DNA from: Diatrype stigma
Lineage: Eukaryota; Ascomycota; Sordariomycetes; Xylariales; Diatrypaceae
Direction: 5' to 3'
Assembly: GCA_022225965.2 (NCBI GenBank)
Contig: JAKJXP020000081.1
Location: 166,684 to 230,683, forward strand
DNA length: 64,000 bases
A program made the translations under genes and the position numbers. Of this stretch, positions 11,956 through 25,756 are shown in pieces; position 1 is the stretch's first letter; every line of letters begins with the position of its first letter. Under the pieces are notes generated by a model that had not been told where the DNA came from, ran no database searches, and saw only the letters and a program-made list of their open reading frames with translations.

Positions 11956-14091
11956 TACTGGTACGAAGGGGCCTGGTCCGCTTGGAGGCCATGCGCACAC
12001 AGCATGTTTGTGTCCCCGTCTCTTCAACACCAAGAGCCGGCCACGTGGATCCTGTTCTGGCTTATTCTATTCGTTTGATCGGCGATCAGGGCAAGCTCCG
12101 GACTTGGAAAGGGGCTGGATGGCTTCTGCCGTGATACCGCACAGCATATTGGTTTCATCTCTCGAGTCTCTTACTACGCATCCTCATGCACACCAGTCGC
12201 CGCATAGGACCGAGGCATCTCGATAAATATGTGAGACATACATGCCTCGCTAGTGCGGGCTTCTAGAAGCTAGACTAGCTATTGGAACTAGTTTGTACAT
12301 GGTCAGATACCAGAGGGGAGGATAGCAGTCAAGATGGGCCAAGACAGAGTCTAGAATCTCGGCCTCGGTAATGATAGACTACGGGGGTTGAACCATCGCT
12401 TTACTATGTATCTACTTCGTGCAGGTATGCCTGGTCCAGTTCAATAGGTCGTGGTAATGCTCATTGAGGCTGAGCTTTCACTATCCAGACCGTGCAGGGG
12501 TTTGATCTGTGATATGCTCCGTACTTAAAGATCAGATCATGTTGGAGGTTTCGGCGTGTCCGTTTTGAAAACATTCTGTAGCGTAAAACATCCTTCCCCA
12601 GTTCGTACCAACGATAGGGGTTCTTAGTGGATTATGTAATGCAAGAGCTTAAATCGAACCATCGATGGCAGCCGTCGATGGTGGATGGATGCCCCAGCGC
12701 GCGATGCTCCAGTGCTCGCATGGCGTCGGCTTTTGAACTTAAAAGCTGTCATAATTAGCAAGTCCCGCTCGATCAAGGACCAGGCTAGTTTTGAGACCTG
12801 CTGGGTAGCTCTGCCCTCTGCGAATTTCCATTTTCATTCTACTATAAGACATACACCCTCCCTAGGATGCGCTATCAATTAGGGGCCCTAACCCTGTACC
12901 TAACCCTGGACCCTCTGCGGGGACAGCGCATAGGCGTGCATATTTAGGAAATGATGTGCTACTAGTTAGGACTAATCAAGCTCCAACACACGTGGGAATA
13001 TGCACAGAATTGGAATCGATCCCAGGATGATGCTCAGTCGGCTGCCATCTCCTTTCATGATCCCTGTATCCCCGGCAGCCCCAGGTACGTTAGGCAATTC
13101 GATTCACCGTAACTTCTTCGCTCTTAAATACATGATTCATGAGGTGCCCTCAGGTGCTGAGCGGAAGGCACAAGGCATGATACAGGTACAAGTGCTTGCC
13201 CACCTGTAGATACACAAGCAGTTATAACCTGGAATTATTAGGTAACTGTTGTTTGGCTGCTTACATAGTACCGATTGCTCCCCTTGTCACGATCTCGATA
13301 AGAGCACCATGACACTGCTCCTCATGTGTAAGTTTCCATACCCTGCTATGGCCCGTCTATATATATAGCACAGAAGTTGCCTCAACTACTATGTATAATA
13401 GGCTCTTCCCAACCTCTCTGAACAAACAGCCCTTAAGTGCTTTCGTTAAGCTGCAAACAACCCTTATACTCTTATATATATGTACTTATCTCGGGCTTAT
13501 ATCCTATCACATAGATAGCTTGGGGTATATTTCATGGCTTAATGCTGTGATTCCATAAGGCTATCACGTATCATGTTCCTGATAAGATTTCAACTATATA
13601 CCTAGGTACACCACCTATGTATGTAGGTCAGCTAGAGCTATCATTTTTGCCAATTTCATCTAATATTATCACGGCTATACACAGCTATATGATATTCGCT
13701 TTATTCCATCAGGTGCCATTAATCAAAGATTTCATATGCACACAAGTGATAGGTAAGTAATACACGACTTGCATACATTGGCTTTGCAAGCCCACACATG
13801 CACACACAAACACATACACGCACACACATGAAAACACGCATACACAATAGGTATTTATATCCAGTTATATATTCAGTTGGTACCTACCTAGGTCGGTACT
13901 GTTTGTATTGCACAATACAGAGGTACTGTTTGTACGATACAACCTAGCTAAAGTGCCATATCCACATCCAATATCCACATTTGTCAATGGGCGTCCATCG
14001 ACCCCCCAAGAAGAATTGATTAGAATCCCGCAAGAATATCGCAAGAACCCACATACTGCCCCCCCTACCGGCCACACTTCCCACTCCAGCT

Positions 14092-14141
14092 GCCCACAGC
14101 CCACAGCCCACAACCCACAGCCCACAACCCACAGCCCACAC
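14092..14141. repeat. CCCACAGC/CCCACAAC minisatellite
   Basis: Alternating CCCACAGC and CCCACAAC units in tandem, in noncoding DNA upstream of the G-alpha gene. Confidence 0.8.
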
Positions 14142-14879
14142 AGGGCACAGGGTGACGAGGTACAGCACCATTGGCTACTGCCAACCTGGAAATTTGACCG
14201 GCCCATTGCACCACTTCGGTTTAAACATCGACCGTCTCCTACCCTAAGGTCTACCTACTGTCTACCTACTGTCTACCTAGCTAACCACCTAGTACTGTCT
14301 ACCCAGCTACTGTCTACCTAGCCACTGTCTACTTACCTACCGAGCCCAGGCTCCTTAAGTTGCGTTGATAGCAACGGCTGGCAATCCACCACGCTAACAC
14401 CCAACCTTACTCGCTGCGCATCCTTTCGAACGCTCCTGTGTCGACTCAATCTCGTCATCCACTTCGGATTGACAGCCCGCCTCCTGCTTTTCGGCCGTCG
14501 ACACATCTCTGTACTACGGCTGAGGAGGCAAGCCCATGTACATAGCAAAGGCGACTTCGAAGCAAAGCGACAACAGTGGCGGCGACGACGACTATAGCGA
14601 CGATCCTTGCTGATTCCGCAGTCAGATGATTGCTAGAATAACGGGCTCACCGGACCCAGCACCGAAGCATCAAGGTCGAATTGCAATTGCACCCTCATTC
14701 GCCGAGACAGCCGCCTCCCCTTTCCGCTGAACCGAATTCTTCCGAGATAATGTCCTGACGGATGGTTGCCTTCATTCACACACGCCTTCGGCACTGAAAC
14801 TGGTATACCAAGACCGCCGACTCAATTGCTATCGCCAACCTTGCTATCGGCTGGCGTAAGGCCCGACAGCATATGCACA

Positions 14880-16206
14880 ATGGGTGGCTGTATGAGTTCA
14901 AATAAGGAGGAGGAAGAGCAGAAAAAACGAAGCCAAGCGATTGACCGAACACTTGACGAGGACTCCAGGAGGCTACGGCGAGAATGCAAAATATTACTTC
15001 TTGGTGAGTCTCCACAGACCCTTGCCGGAGAAATATCGCTAAGACAGGTTCTACCCAAGGGTCCGGCGAAAGCGGGAAATCGACTATTGTCAAGCAGATG
15101 AAGATCATACATCTGAAGGGCTACTCGGAGGACGAGCTGTACAATTACCGTGCTACCGTGTTCAAGAACTTGTTGGAATGCGCCAAAGCTGTCATAATTG
15201 CCATGGACCAGTTCGACATTGAGCCGAGCAATCCGGATACTAAAGGGTACTGCGATTACTTGCTTGGATACACTGTCGAGGCCGGGCCTTCCGCCCATAT
15301 CGATCCCGAAGTTGGCGTCGCGGTCCAGTCACTGTGGCACGACCCTTCGCTTGACAAGTTGATGGAGCACGCTACTGAATTCTACCTCATGGATTCAGCT
15401 GAATAGTAAGGACGTCTCATCAAGTGCACCATCAGTCTGCTGACAAGTTCCACAGTTTCTTTGATGAGGTACCAAGAATATGCGCACCGGATTACTTGCC
15501 CAATGAAATGGACGTCCTCCGCGCGCGAACGAAAACTACTGGTATCTACGAGACGCGGTTTCAAATGGGCGCGCTCAGCATACAGTAAGGCACTTCGTGC
15601 ATCTATTGTCGTCTCTAGCTAACGTTCCATTCTTAGCATGTTCGATGTCGGGGGGCAAAGAAGTGAGCGGAAGAAATGGATTCACTGTTTTGAAAATGTC
15701 ACCTCGATCATTTTTTGTGTGGCCCTGAGCGAGTACGATCAGGTTCTTCTCGAAGAAAGCAGCCAGGCAAGTTTCTCAGATGAACACGCACACGAGCAGG
15801 AACTGACAATATGACAGAACCGCATGATGGAAAGCCTGCTCCTTTTCGACTCAGTAGTGAACTCGAGGTGGTTCATGCGCACGAGCATCATCCTCTTCCT
15901 GAACAAGGTCGATATATTCAAAGTCAAACTGCCCAGATCCCCGTTAGGGAATTACTTCCCTGATTACTCTGGGGGAAACGACGTCAACAAGGCAGCGAAA
16001 TACCTGTTATGGAGGTTCAACCAAGTTAATAGGGCACATCTAAATCTTTACCCTCAGTAAGTTCCTGTTCCCCCCGCTCAGTTTTACGAATGCTAATCAG
16101 GAACAGTCTGACCCAAGCAACTGATACATCGAATATCCGGCTTGTTTTTGCTGCCGTGAAGGAAACGATCCTGAACAACGCGCTTAAGGACTCTGGCATT
16201 CTGTGA
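14880..16206 (+). CDS. gna-3: Heterotrimeric G protein alpha subunit, fungal group III (GNA-3/MagA type)
   Basis: Six exons (14880-15003, 15060-15405, 15456-15584, 15637-15766, 15818-16056, 16107-16206) encode 355 residues, the normal family length. The protein starts MGGCMSS, giving Gly2 for myristoylation and Cys4 for palmitoylation, so membrane anchoring is expected. Visible nucleotide motifs are GSGESGKST at 42-50 (P-loop), the arginine in ARTKTTG (switch I), FDVGGQRSE (switch II), FLNKVD and, in place of the usual TCATDT, TQATDT. The C-terminus KDSGIL lacks the cysteine at position -4 that pertussis toxin modifies in group I subunits. Proteins of this group act upstream of adenylate cyclase and govern conidiation, carbon sensing and, in plant pathogens, infection-related growth. 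Group assignment follows the N-terminus and overall sequence. One intron (15767-15817) needs a GC donor. The symbol follows the Neurospora name. Confidence 0.96.
15767..15817 (+). other. GC-AG intron in the G-alpha gene
   Basis: The exon ends CAG and the intron begins GCAAGT and ends TGACAG. Joining CAG to AACCGCATG gives SSQNRMMES, which fits G-alpha proteins exactly. No GT donor nearby would preserve the reading frame and the family residues. GC-AG introns are a known minor class spliced by the major spliceosome. Confidence 0.85.
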
Positions 16207-19200
16207 TTTTGTTCCTCGTCCGATCCTTGAGTACGGCTTTCAGTATCATACCAGATTACGAGAAGAGACCGTCGAAACAGCATTGGGCAGGAGTTAGGGA
16301 TTTGGGCTCTATTTATGCAAGGCGTTCGGTGGCTCCACGATTTTACAGAATTCGATATCCTTATACACTAGAGGCGATGCGACACGATCGAGTATGAGGC
16401 CGGGTCTTCTAATGGATAGGAATGGCGCCGGTCTCCTGGTCAACGGATTCTCTCTTTTTGCCCGGATAAAGTCCCGGCATCATGGTTCTGCTCGTCACCA
16501 GCTGAGCAATCTCTCCGAGGAGTTGAGATAGATAGCAGTGCGAGTTTTGGACTAGGAGCGAGCAAGCACTCCACCATCCCTCTTATCAGGTGCACCCGGT
16601 AATGGTTTTAGCATGAGCATGCGGCTAATTTCGACACGACGACATATTCATGAGTACTTTTACACTCCTGTAATGAAACATTCTACCATAGTATTCATCA
16701 AGGTTTAGGTTGTATGGCCTCCTCGCTAGACCGCTAAGGCGACCCTCCCATGATTACATTACCATGTAGCAAGGCCTATCCATATGGTTCTTACTAACGA
16801 CTGCAAACACGGGGTACTGCAATCGCTATTTCGGAATCGGTAGCCGGATGAGCAGCCCTGCAAACCACAGCTTACCGCATGCTCCTTACCTGGAGAAAGC
16901 CTATGATAGCCATTGGCGTACTTGTAAGCTGAAGCAGTTGTTTGCGGTGCTACTTGGGGCGTGGGGAGTGTAACGAAGAACAATCTCGACGCATGGGGGG
17001 TTCGGAGGGTGCGCCTGCAGAGTAGCATTCGAAGCTGTATGACACAAGGCTCTGAGAGCTCCGGCTGTCAGCATACCATCGAGCCTCGGGCGGACTCGAA
17101 AGCGTCGCGGCCAAATGAAGCAGATATCGGCTCGCTCGCATGCAGGGGAGCGGCAGGGGGGCGAGGTCCGCCCGCTCTAAGGCCGGAAGAGCCCGTAGTC
17201 TCGTACGTATAAAGGCTAGACTACCTTAGTACCTATGTAGTAGATATACAGTCGCGACAGAAGAGGAAGAAATACAAGGAAAAAACTGGAAGAAAATCTC
17301 TTGTCACTTGACTTTGCAGCTGCTAACTGGACTCAGATATAACCAACCTAGTGCTCGAAGAATGAATGTCATTGCAAATCTGAAGCACATATCACGTTAC
17401 TTGGCTCTGCGGAGTTTTGTGGAAAAACGAAAGACAAACCTCTTCTGACTCTGTCCCGTCGCTTGCCACCGCTCTTGCTCGTGTATAATCGCATATGGGG
17501 TATGATGAGCTATCTTATCCGGGCTATAACCTAAACAAACTATGCTCTCTGAGCATGTAAGTAATTAGGTACAGTGGATGTTCGGAGGTTATCTACCACC
17601 TGCCTGCCTATGTAGGTATATACCCGTTGACATGTAAATGCCTGGAAGTGGGGGTTTCCCCCCGAAGGTGCCCCTGGCCGAATCGCATGTGAATTGCTGA
17701 TTATTACGCAACAACGAGCTGGTGTATGTTAAACGTGAATTACCCCGCGTTCAGAGTAAAGTACTTAAGAGATTTGTTTTTCTTCGGTCATAAATATACA
17801 CACATACAGAAATACAGACGAATTGCTAGCTATCGAATATACACATGGAACTACCTATAAGAAACGAACGACTACTCTTTATTCTCTCATGCAGATAGAT
17901 TAGTTATACTTCGTCATGGCTGCAGAAGATCGCCGTCCCAATAACCGGCCGCGATAAATATAGGGGGATCGTGATTGCAAGTGCCAGACAGACTTCCGAT
18001 CAACCCGTGGGTTTTTTCATCTCAGATGATCACGGACACAGCCATTAGCATCCAATGTTAACGTAGCGGGGTAACCAGCAGCTACATATACGTGCTACAA
18101 CCCTACCAGCCTACCAGCCTACCTACATAGAGGTTAGGCATGTAGGTAGCTGGCTAGGGGGATTGGAGCTCACATGCTCCATGCAACAGCTGCTGTGTCC
18201 TGAGTCTTTTAACTACGAGTCACCCAACAGCCCACCCCCATAGCACCCGTGGGCCTAGATGGTTGGAAGCGTATCCGTTAGGAGATCTTTTCGTTAATAG
18301 CCTACTACATACATACCTACCTAGAAAGCTTGCCGATGTGGTAGGTACCTACCTGACCTAACCAGATAGCAGTCCAAGAACAACGTGATACTAGTACCTA
18401 GTGTCCCCGGTTCCTCGCATTAGCTGGGCACCTGGTAGGTAGTGGCCTTATAGTGGAATGGCGAAGGAGTGGTAGGAACCGCCCATCTCTCATCTACCTA
18501 TTTAGTCAGATCCTGGCCAGGTTCGAGGCACAGGCGCCGCCTCCCTAATCGCTCCATCATGCCATACCGGTTGACACACCATGGAGACACCCGGACGCCA
18601 TGGCGTTGGGCCTTTAGCGGTTGCAGGCGTGATGTGATGCCAACCTGTAGGCATCCATGGGTGCGGAGCAGATGCAGATGCAGATGCAGATGCAGCTGCA
18701 ACTGCTTGCAACTTACAGCTTCACGTCTGCCATGTCGCCCAACCTTGTATTCCATTCCATCCAACCTTGAGGGTAACAAGGTTAGGTCGCTTGTCCTCGA
18801 ATGATCTCTCTGGCCCTTCAACGTCATTGTGCTTCTGCAAATCGACTTCCCATGGGCGGACGTAAGCATGTGCCTAGCTGGGAGAGCCTTAGTGTTCGTG
18901 CCTTTAGCTCCTTTGGATACTTCGTATGCACGTACATATATAAGATGCACACTTACATAGCTTAGCCATTATCCGTCTTTCTCCTTTCTCGCCTATCCTG
19001 GATTTGTTACGTGCTCCTTGCTTTGGTCCTCTCGTACCGTTGGGCTTCGACCACTTGCTCATAACGAGACGGTCTCACATCCCCTTCTCCTTTGGTCCGT
19101 CCTCCCGGGCTTAGTTGTGATCGCCTACTTGCCAAGGAGCAAAGAAGCTGTTAGACGTCTGTTTAAGCAGCTCTGAGAGCAGTTCGTACCTCGAACCCCG

Positions 19201-19469
19201 CCCCCGCATTCTCCTCATCGATGCGAAGTATACGATTCTAGCTCAATCCCTTATCAATCCCTTACCCCTCTGTGTGTCACATCTAGAAGGAATTTGGGTT
19301 AGACAAAGCAGGGTAAGCGTTATACCAACAGTCTCACATTCCTGCGTTTGTGCCTGTTGATTTTCCTGACAACAAACAAGTATCAATTCGAGTCTTTCGC
19401 TGGTAGCTAGCTTCAGTTTGCGTAGTTACTCTGAGCATATCTTATAATTACTACTACCCTGTAGCCAGA
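16207..19469. other. Intergenic spacer, no gene supported
   Basis: Contains the 3' region of the G-alpha gene, many TAGGTA/CCTACC words, and a GCAGAT hexamer run at about 18668-18700. The last kilobase, rich in C and T stretches, is the likely promoter and leader of glycogen phosphorylase; one CCCCT pentamer (the STRE core) lies near 19264, too short to weigh. No RNA gene recognised. Confidence 0.55.
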
Positions 19470-22400
19470 ATGTCATCTTCCGAGCAGCGTCTTCCCTCCC
19501 GAGAGCGTCGTCCCTCGACCAATGCTCCTGTGGTCGACATCAGTGGTTCGGTAGGACCTGCCGGCATCTCTAGGCCGAAGCACAAGCGTACCCTCACAGG
19601 TTTTGGGCCAGGCGAGATCAAGACCGTGGAAGGTAGGGTCTTCTATAAGCCCAGTGGAGTGATATGATATCTTAGCGAAATATACTGCCATTTCTCTTAT
19701 CCCACTAAGCTTATTCTAACATGGATCTCATCTAGCTTCGATCCCCGAGCCTCAGCGCGATGCTTGGACCAAGAACGCATTCGAAGGTTTCAAAAACAAG
19801 GAGGGGTTTGAAAAGGAAGTCGTTCGCCATGTTGAGACCACCTTGGCTCGCAGCTTGTTCAACTGCGACGAGTCGGCCGCATATGCAGCCACCAGTCTAG
19901 CCATTCGCGACCGTCTGATCAAGGAGTGGAACAAGACCCAGCAGCGGCAGACTTTCGCTGATGGCAAGCGCGTTTACTATTTCAGTCTCGAGTTTCTGAT
20001 GGGGCGTGCGCTCGACAACGCTATTCTGAATATTGGAGCAAAGGATATTGCAAAGGGTACGATAACATCATATCGCATGTTAAATATCAAGGCGTCAGAG
20101 CAATACTTACGCGCGGTTTAGGGGGTCTTCAGGATCTTGGCTTCCGGATGGAAGACATTATTGGCCAGGAGCACGATGCTGCTCTCGGCAACGGCGGTCT
20201 CGGCCGCCTTGCTGCCTGCTTCCTCGACAGTCTGGCGTCTTTGAACTATGCCGCTTGGGGTTATGGCTTGAGATATCGCTACGGTATCTTCAAACAAGAG
20301 ATCATTGATGGCTATCAAGTGGAGGTCCCGGACTACTGGCTTGACTTCGACCCCTGGGAATTTCCGAGACACGATGTCACGGTTGATGTGAGTACCTTGG
20401 CAGGCTAATCATGTTCGTGTTGCCATTGCTTACCTCGCGGCAGATTCGGTTCTACGGCAATGTTCGTAAATCGCAAGACGAGAATGGAAAGGCGGTAGCT
20501 CATTGGGAGGGTGGCGAGATCGTCACGGCGACTGCCTTCGACATGCCAATCCCCGGCTATGACACCCCGTCGACAAATAACCTGAGACTCTGGTCCAGCA
20601 AGGCCTCCAGCGGGGAGTTCGACTTTCAAAAGTTCAATAGTGGTGAATATGAAAGCTCGGTAGCAGACCAACAGAGGGCTGAGACCATCAGTGCCGTGCT
20701 CTACCCCAACGACAACCTGGAGCGTGGCAAAGAATTGCGCCTCAAGCAACAGTACTTCTGGGTGGCTGCGTCCCTGCACGACATAGTTCGCCGCTTCAAG
20801 AAGTCCAAACGTGCCTGGAGCGAGTTCCCCGACCAAGTTGCGATTCAGCTCAATGATACCCACCCCACGCTTGCTATTGTCGAACTCCAGCGGATCTTTA
20901 TCGACCTAGAGGGCCTGGAGTGGAATGAGGCTTGGGATTTAGTTATCAGGACGGTGAGATGGATCCCTTACCTAAGTCTCAGGATGCAATTGTTTACTGA
21001 CCGCTTATAGTTCGGTTATACCAACCATACTGTGCTTCCAGAAGCTCTCGAGAAGTGGCCTGTCGGCTTGATGCAACACCTACTTCCTCGGCATCTTCAA
21101 ATCATTTTCGATATTAACCTCTTCTTCCTCCAGTCGGTCGAGAAGAAGTTCCCCAATGACAGAGACATCTTGCGCCGTGTCTCGATTATTGAGGAGTCCG
21201 AGCCAAAGATGGTTCGCATGGCATACCTGGCCGTGGTCGGCTCACACAAGGTGAACGGTGTTGCTGAACTCCACTCAGATCTCATCAAAACCACCATCTT
21301 CGAAGACTTCGTCACTGTTTTCGGTGCAGACAAGTTCACCAATGTCACAAATGGTATCACTCCACGAAGATGGCTGCACCAAGCAAACCCCCGGCTATCC
21401 GAGCTCATAGCGAGCAAGACTGGCGGATACGGCTTCCTAAAGGACCTCACCCTCCTCAACCAACTGGAGAACTTTGTCGATGATAAAGCGTTCAGGAAGG
21501 AGTGGTCTGAAATCAAGTATGCCAACAAGGTCCGCCTTGCGAAGTACATCAAGTCTACTTTGGGCCTCACCGTCAACCCGTCTTCCCTCTTTGACGTCCA
21601 AGTCAAGAGAATACACGAGTACAAGCGACAGCAGCTCAACATCTTCGGCGTCATTCACCGGTACTTGGCGCTGAAGGCCATGAGCCCCGAAGAGAGGAAG
21701 AAGCAGCTGCCCCGCGTTTCCATCTTCGGTGGTAAAGCCGCGCCGGGCTACTGGATGGCCAAGCAGATTATTCACCTCATCAACAACGTGGGCGCTGTCG
21801 TGAACAAGGACCCGGACATCGGCGACCTGCTCAAGGTCGTCTTCCTGGAGGACTACAACGTCAGCAAGGCGGAGATGATCACCCCTGCTTCTGATCTGAG
21901 CGAGCACATCTCGACCGCCGGCACCGAGTAAGTATCTAAGGGGGGCTGTAGGGGAGAAAGAAACACGAATGCTTGCTAACACAACCGAAAAAAAACAGGG
22001 CTTCGGGGACCAGCAACATGAAGTTCGTGCTGAACGGCGGCCTGATCATCGGCACGTGCGACGGGGCCAACATCGAGATCACGCGGGAGGTGGGGCAGGA
22101 GAACATCTTCCTGTTCGGCAACCTGTCGGAGGACGTGGAGGAGCTGCGGCACGCGCACCGGTTCGGCCCGCAGCCGCAGGCGGTGGACCCGGCGCTGGCC
22201 AAGGTGTTCGGCGCGATCGAGGCGGGCGCCTTCGGCGACGCGGCCGACTTCGGGGCCCTCGTCGCGGCCGTCCGCGACCACGGCGACTACTACCTCGTCT
22301 CGGACGACTTCCAGTCCTACCTCGACGCCCACCGCCTCGTCGACGACGCCTACCGCGACCAGGACGCCTGGGTCTCCCGCACCATTCGCAGTGTGGCCCG

Positions 22401-22482
22401 CATGGGCTTCTTCAGCTCCGACCGCTGCATCAACGAGTACGCCGAGGGCATCTGGAACGTGGAGCCGATGGCGGTCAAGTGA
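19470..22482 (+). CDS. gph1: Glycogen phosphorylase (EC 2.4.1.1)
   Basis: Six exons (19470-19632, 19736-20056, 20122-20387, 20444-20953, 21011-21927, 21999-22482) encode 886 residues, the usual size for the fungal enzyme. It releases glucose-1-phosphate from glycogen by phosphorolysis using pyridoxal phosphate, in the cytosol. Family blocks seen in order are YYFSLEFLMGRAL, LGNGGLGRLAACFLDS, YGLRYRYGIF, QLNDTHPTLAI, NHTVLPEALEKWP, RHLQIIFDIN, TNVTNGITPRRW, VQVKRIHEYKRQ, KAAPGYWMAK, EDYNVS and EASGTSNMKF. Lys734 in the last is the cofactor lysine. The N-terminal extension has KRTLTGF, resembling the basophilic phosphorylation site used by protein kinase A to activate the yeast enzyme; that regulation is inferred. 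The final exon (21999-22482) is much more GC-rich in third positions than the earlier ones, but the frame and domain are intact. Confidence 0.98.
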
Positions 22483-25400
22483 GTGTGTGAGTACATAGGG
22501 GAGGGGGAGAATTAAGGGACACGCGGGAGAACGATGGGAACTAAGGATGGATAGGGTAGATAGGTAAGTAACTAAAGCGCTGTGTTATCGGGTCAAGCTG
22601 TGGGTGGGGGTACTTCGGGCAGGCTCTTGGATATCTGATCTGTCTGTTGCTGCTTGCCTTGTCGAGTCGAGTATGTAGCATCAATGCCGAATATCATTCG
22701 TTCATTCATTTCGTTTCATTCTTTTACGTCGAGCTGTCTGTGACAGGAACAGTGAGTAGCAAGTCACCCGCCGTACTGCCTTTTCCTCTTCTTTAGTTTT
22801 CCCTTTCCCCTTTTCTCTTTTATCCCTCTCCCCCTCTCTACGCACTCTGATCCATCAATCATCCAGTGCTGGCTGTAGATAGAAGTGCCTGCTTACTCGC
22901 GTAATCCAGCTTCTTGGTGATCGGGTTGATTCCGAAAATGGATTATACTGCTTAGTTTCGGTGGAACCTAGATTGCATAGATCCCCCCCTTTTTAAGCAG
23001 AATCATGATCTATAGGTATATATTGCTCTTATTCAAGATGTTTGGTTGTGCGCTCCTTTCGCCTATGTCTAAACGATGTTCAAAGGCATGTATATAGATT
23101 ATGCTGATCCCCTTGCACTTCTCTCTCGTCGGTGTGTAATTCGAGACCCGTTTTGTAAAGGACTAATGTAAATTGAGGCTTAAGGAGCTCTCCCGTGTTT
23201 CATTTGTTTACAAGGTGTTAGTCCGTATTTGGTGATGGATATGCTGATTGAGCCCGATCATATAGCTACTTGGTATAGTCAAAAAGGAAAACAAGGAAAG
23301 GGGGGAGAGGTGCCCACTTCGCACCAACACATGGGTCTCTTATGACTATAACTGTATCTAGAAGTACCATTCATGGGGGCGTATAAGAGGGTCGACCGAA
23401 TAATAGTTTACGCCTCTATTAGAAAACTTAAGAATCAAAGGGGCGAAGTCATCCGGGCATGGCATCAAGTATCTTAAACCCTTCCACGGAACAGGCCCAG
23501 GTGTGGATTTGTATATCAACCTTCCAATCCTATGGACGTTAGTTACGTAGTTCTTCCACGGCGAAAGGGGAGCATCCAACTCTGCGTGTGTGTCAGCATA
23601 CTGACCGACCTGATCAGCATGCCGGGGCAGCAGGGGATGTGGCTAACTGTCTGTGGCTGTAAGCATTGGAATGGAAGGAGGGCAAACCATGTAACTACCA
23701 ACTAGCAAGACCACTAATATGTATGTAAGTAAGAATCACTCACTTGTGTTAGGTATTTAGTGCCGAGGGTGGAAGTTCAACGTAAGCATGTCGCCACCGA
23801 CTGTCAAATCACTAGGCGAAAGAAAGGACGGATCTTCTCTACTGAATTTTTTTCCACTGCTAACTGCGGACCTGGGGAGCACAGAAAATGCCTATCCTTG
23901 CTGGCACTACGTTAGATTTTACTACCCGTCCATTGGCACCGGGAGGACGGTAGATCCACGGAGCTACGAAGTGATCTCCAGGGTCCTCCTGTCTTTGCCA
24001 CCCGTTTTATGTTTCAATATCAGGGTCCAGTGGTTTATCTTTGGCAGTCTTTCTCACTAGTGGGTGTTTAAGGGTCTTTAACTGCCTACCTAGTCCACCC
24101 GTACTTCCCTACACGGCAATCGTTAACCAATGCACGTGCTGGAGTTGGAGTCTATCAGACAGACATCATTCCCACATATCCATCACTTCCTTGGCCAATC
24201 TCGCAGCCGGCGAGTATAAAAGAAGATTGCGTCATGAATTGAACATGGAGATATGATGATTCTTCTTCTCCGTGAGAGGTATACTACCGTGACTACCATT
24301 CAGGTACCTAACTAACAACCTTGAAGCGGCTGAACTGAGGCATCTGAGCATCAATGAGCATATGAGCGTTGCAGTGACGTAATGACCAGCATACGTCATT
24401 CCTCGTGGTCCTGCAGGAGGCTCTATGCCTACTTGGTGTCTAGCCGGGTCGAGGAGAGAAAGCTCCGGTTTCGCGCAGGCCGGCAGGGTTCCAAGTGCGA
24501 TGTGGTGCATTGGCAGTGCATCGCGGTGCCTGCAGCGCTTGTAGTTTGCAGTGCGGGGGCCTGGGACTATAGGTAGGTACAATACAGCACGTAGTTCCAG
24601 GTTATGTATGAGTCTCTTATGTATGGGCAGCAATCTGGCGCCAAGCCACATGAGGGGATCACGAGCGAGGCTCTCTCTCTACATAGTTAGACCACATACT
24701 TACTCGTGGTCCTACAAAAGACCAGAATGTATGCGTTAACTAGAAGTTGCACATTTCCCATAAGAGAGTACACCGGGATATCTCTGCACCTTGCACCCAT
24801 AGCCCTTGACTACGTATTACCTATGGACTACGTCATCCGGCCTTGCCTCTGAGTGCAATGCCTGGCAAAAAATGTGTAGCACGATGTTGAGTGCCTCACG
24901 ATGCCTCGAGGTCGACCATGCATTGGGCTCGATGGTGTTGACGGCCCCTGGTGGCAAAGCAGCTTTCCCCAACACCCTACTTCGTGCGCGGAGCGGGATG
25001 AAGAATAGCTGCGGGTTATTATTCTGCAGTAGCGCCGCTTACACGAGCCAGCATACCGACCTGGCAGGCTGCTTTATTTCCTTTTCTCTTTTGCGCCATT
25101 TGCTGGATTGATAAACCGCCAGGTAGGACAGACGGTCTGACAGGGAAGGCGGCTGCGCAAAAGGCAAGCATGGGCAGAGGCAAGCCCGGCCTGGCTGGCT
25201 TTTGCCTGGTCATGAGGCCAGCCCATGCCGTGGGCTTTCGAACAATCGCTGGATGCGCGCATCGGCGATTGAAACCCGCAGAGTTCGATTGCCGGCCTTG
25301 GTTGGCTGTGGGAGCTGGAGGGCGAGGTGCAGCCGTGTAGTACTGATATTGCAATAACGCCTTATTAACGCCTGAACCCTCCCCCCTCTGGCTCTGGGGA

Positions 25401-25748
25401 CCCTGGGCAGCCCCGGGGGGTAGGCATGGACAAGTGTGGATGGACAACTGGGGATGGAAAAACGCTGCTCGCTCTATGGCTTCAATAGGACAAGCCCAGA
25501 TCCTGTGCCGTCGTGCCGTCGATGTTCAATTGTTCAGTATTGGCTATCGCATGGAAAGCATTCGGGTGTGATTTGAAGACCAGGGGATTTGAAGACGAGG
25601 GGCTCTTCTGCCCCGCCCTGGCCTTGCCTCTATCAGGTAGGTAGGGAGGTGCTATATCTAGGTACAGCCGGCACGGTGGGGGCCGGCTCCCCAACGCGCG
25701 TATCCATGGAGGGGCTCCGGAGAACTTACCTGGATGTCTACTATATAC

Positions 25749-25756
25749 TGACGTCA
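25749..25756. promoter_or_regulatory. CRE palindrome TGACGTCA (isolated)
   Basis: A perfect ATF/CREB octamer in the long gap between glycogen phosphorylase and HOG1. It is about 3 kb from the nearest supported start, so it may be a chance match. Confidence 0.2.

Larger units (their letters stand above)
9605..14879. other. Gene-poor 5.3 kb spacer with an inverted-repeat element
   Basis: No gene is supported. The frames present are at most about 137 codons and have no recognisable family. It holds the 618 bp element at 11338-11955, a partly AT-rich stretch from about 13200 to 13800, a CA-rich run at about 13790-13850, a CCCACAGC/CCCACAAC minisatellite at 14092-14141 and degenerate ctgtctacct repeats at about 14248-14338. 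The final 500 bases probably include the promoter and leader of the G-alpha gene. Confidence 0.55.

Noticed and set aside
25749..25756. CRE octamer as an upstream element of HOG1
   Set aside because: It is about 3 kb from the HOG1 start, too far for a typical fungal promoter; kept only as a low-confidence site.
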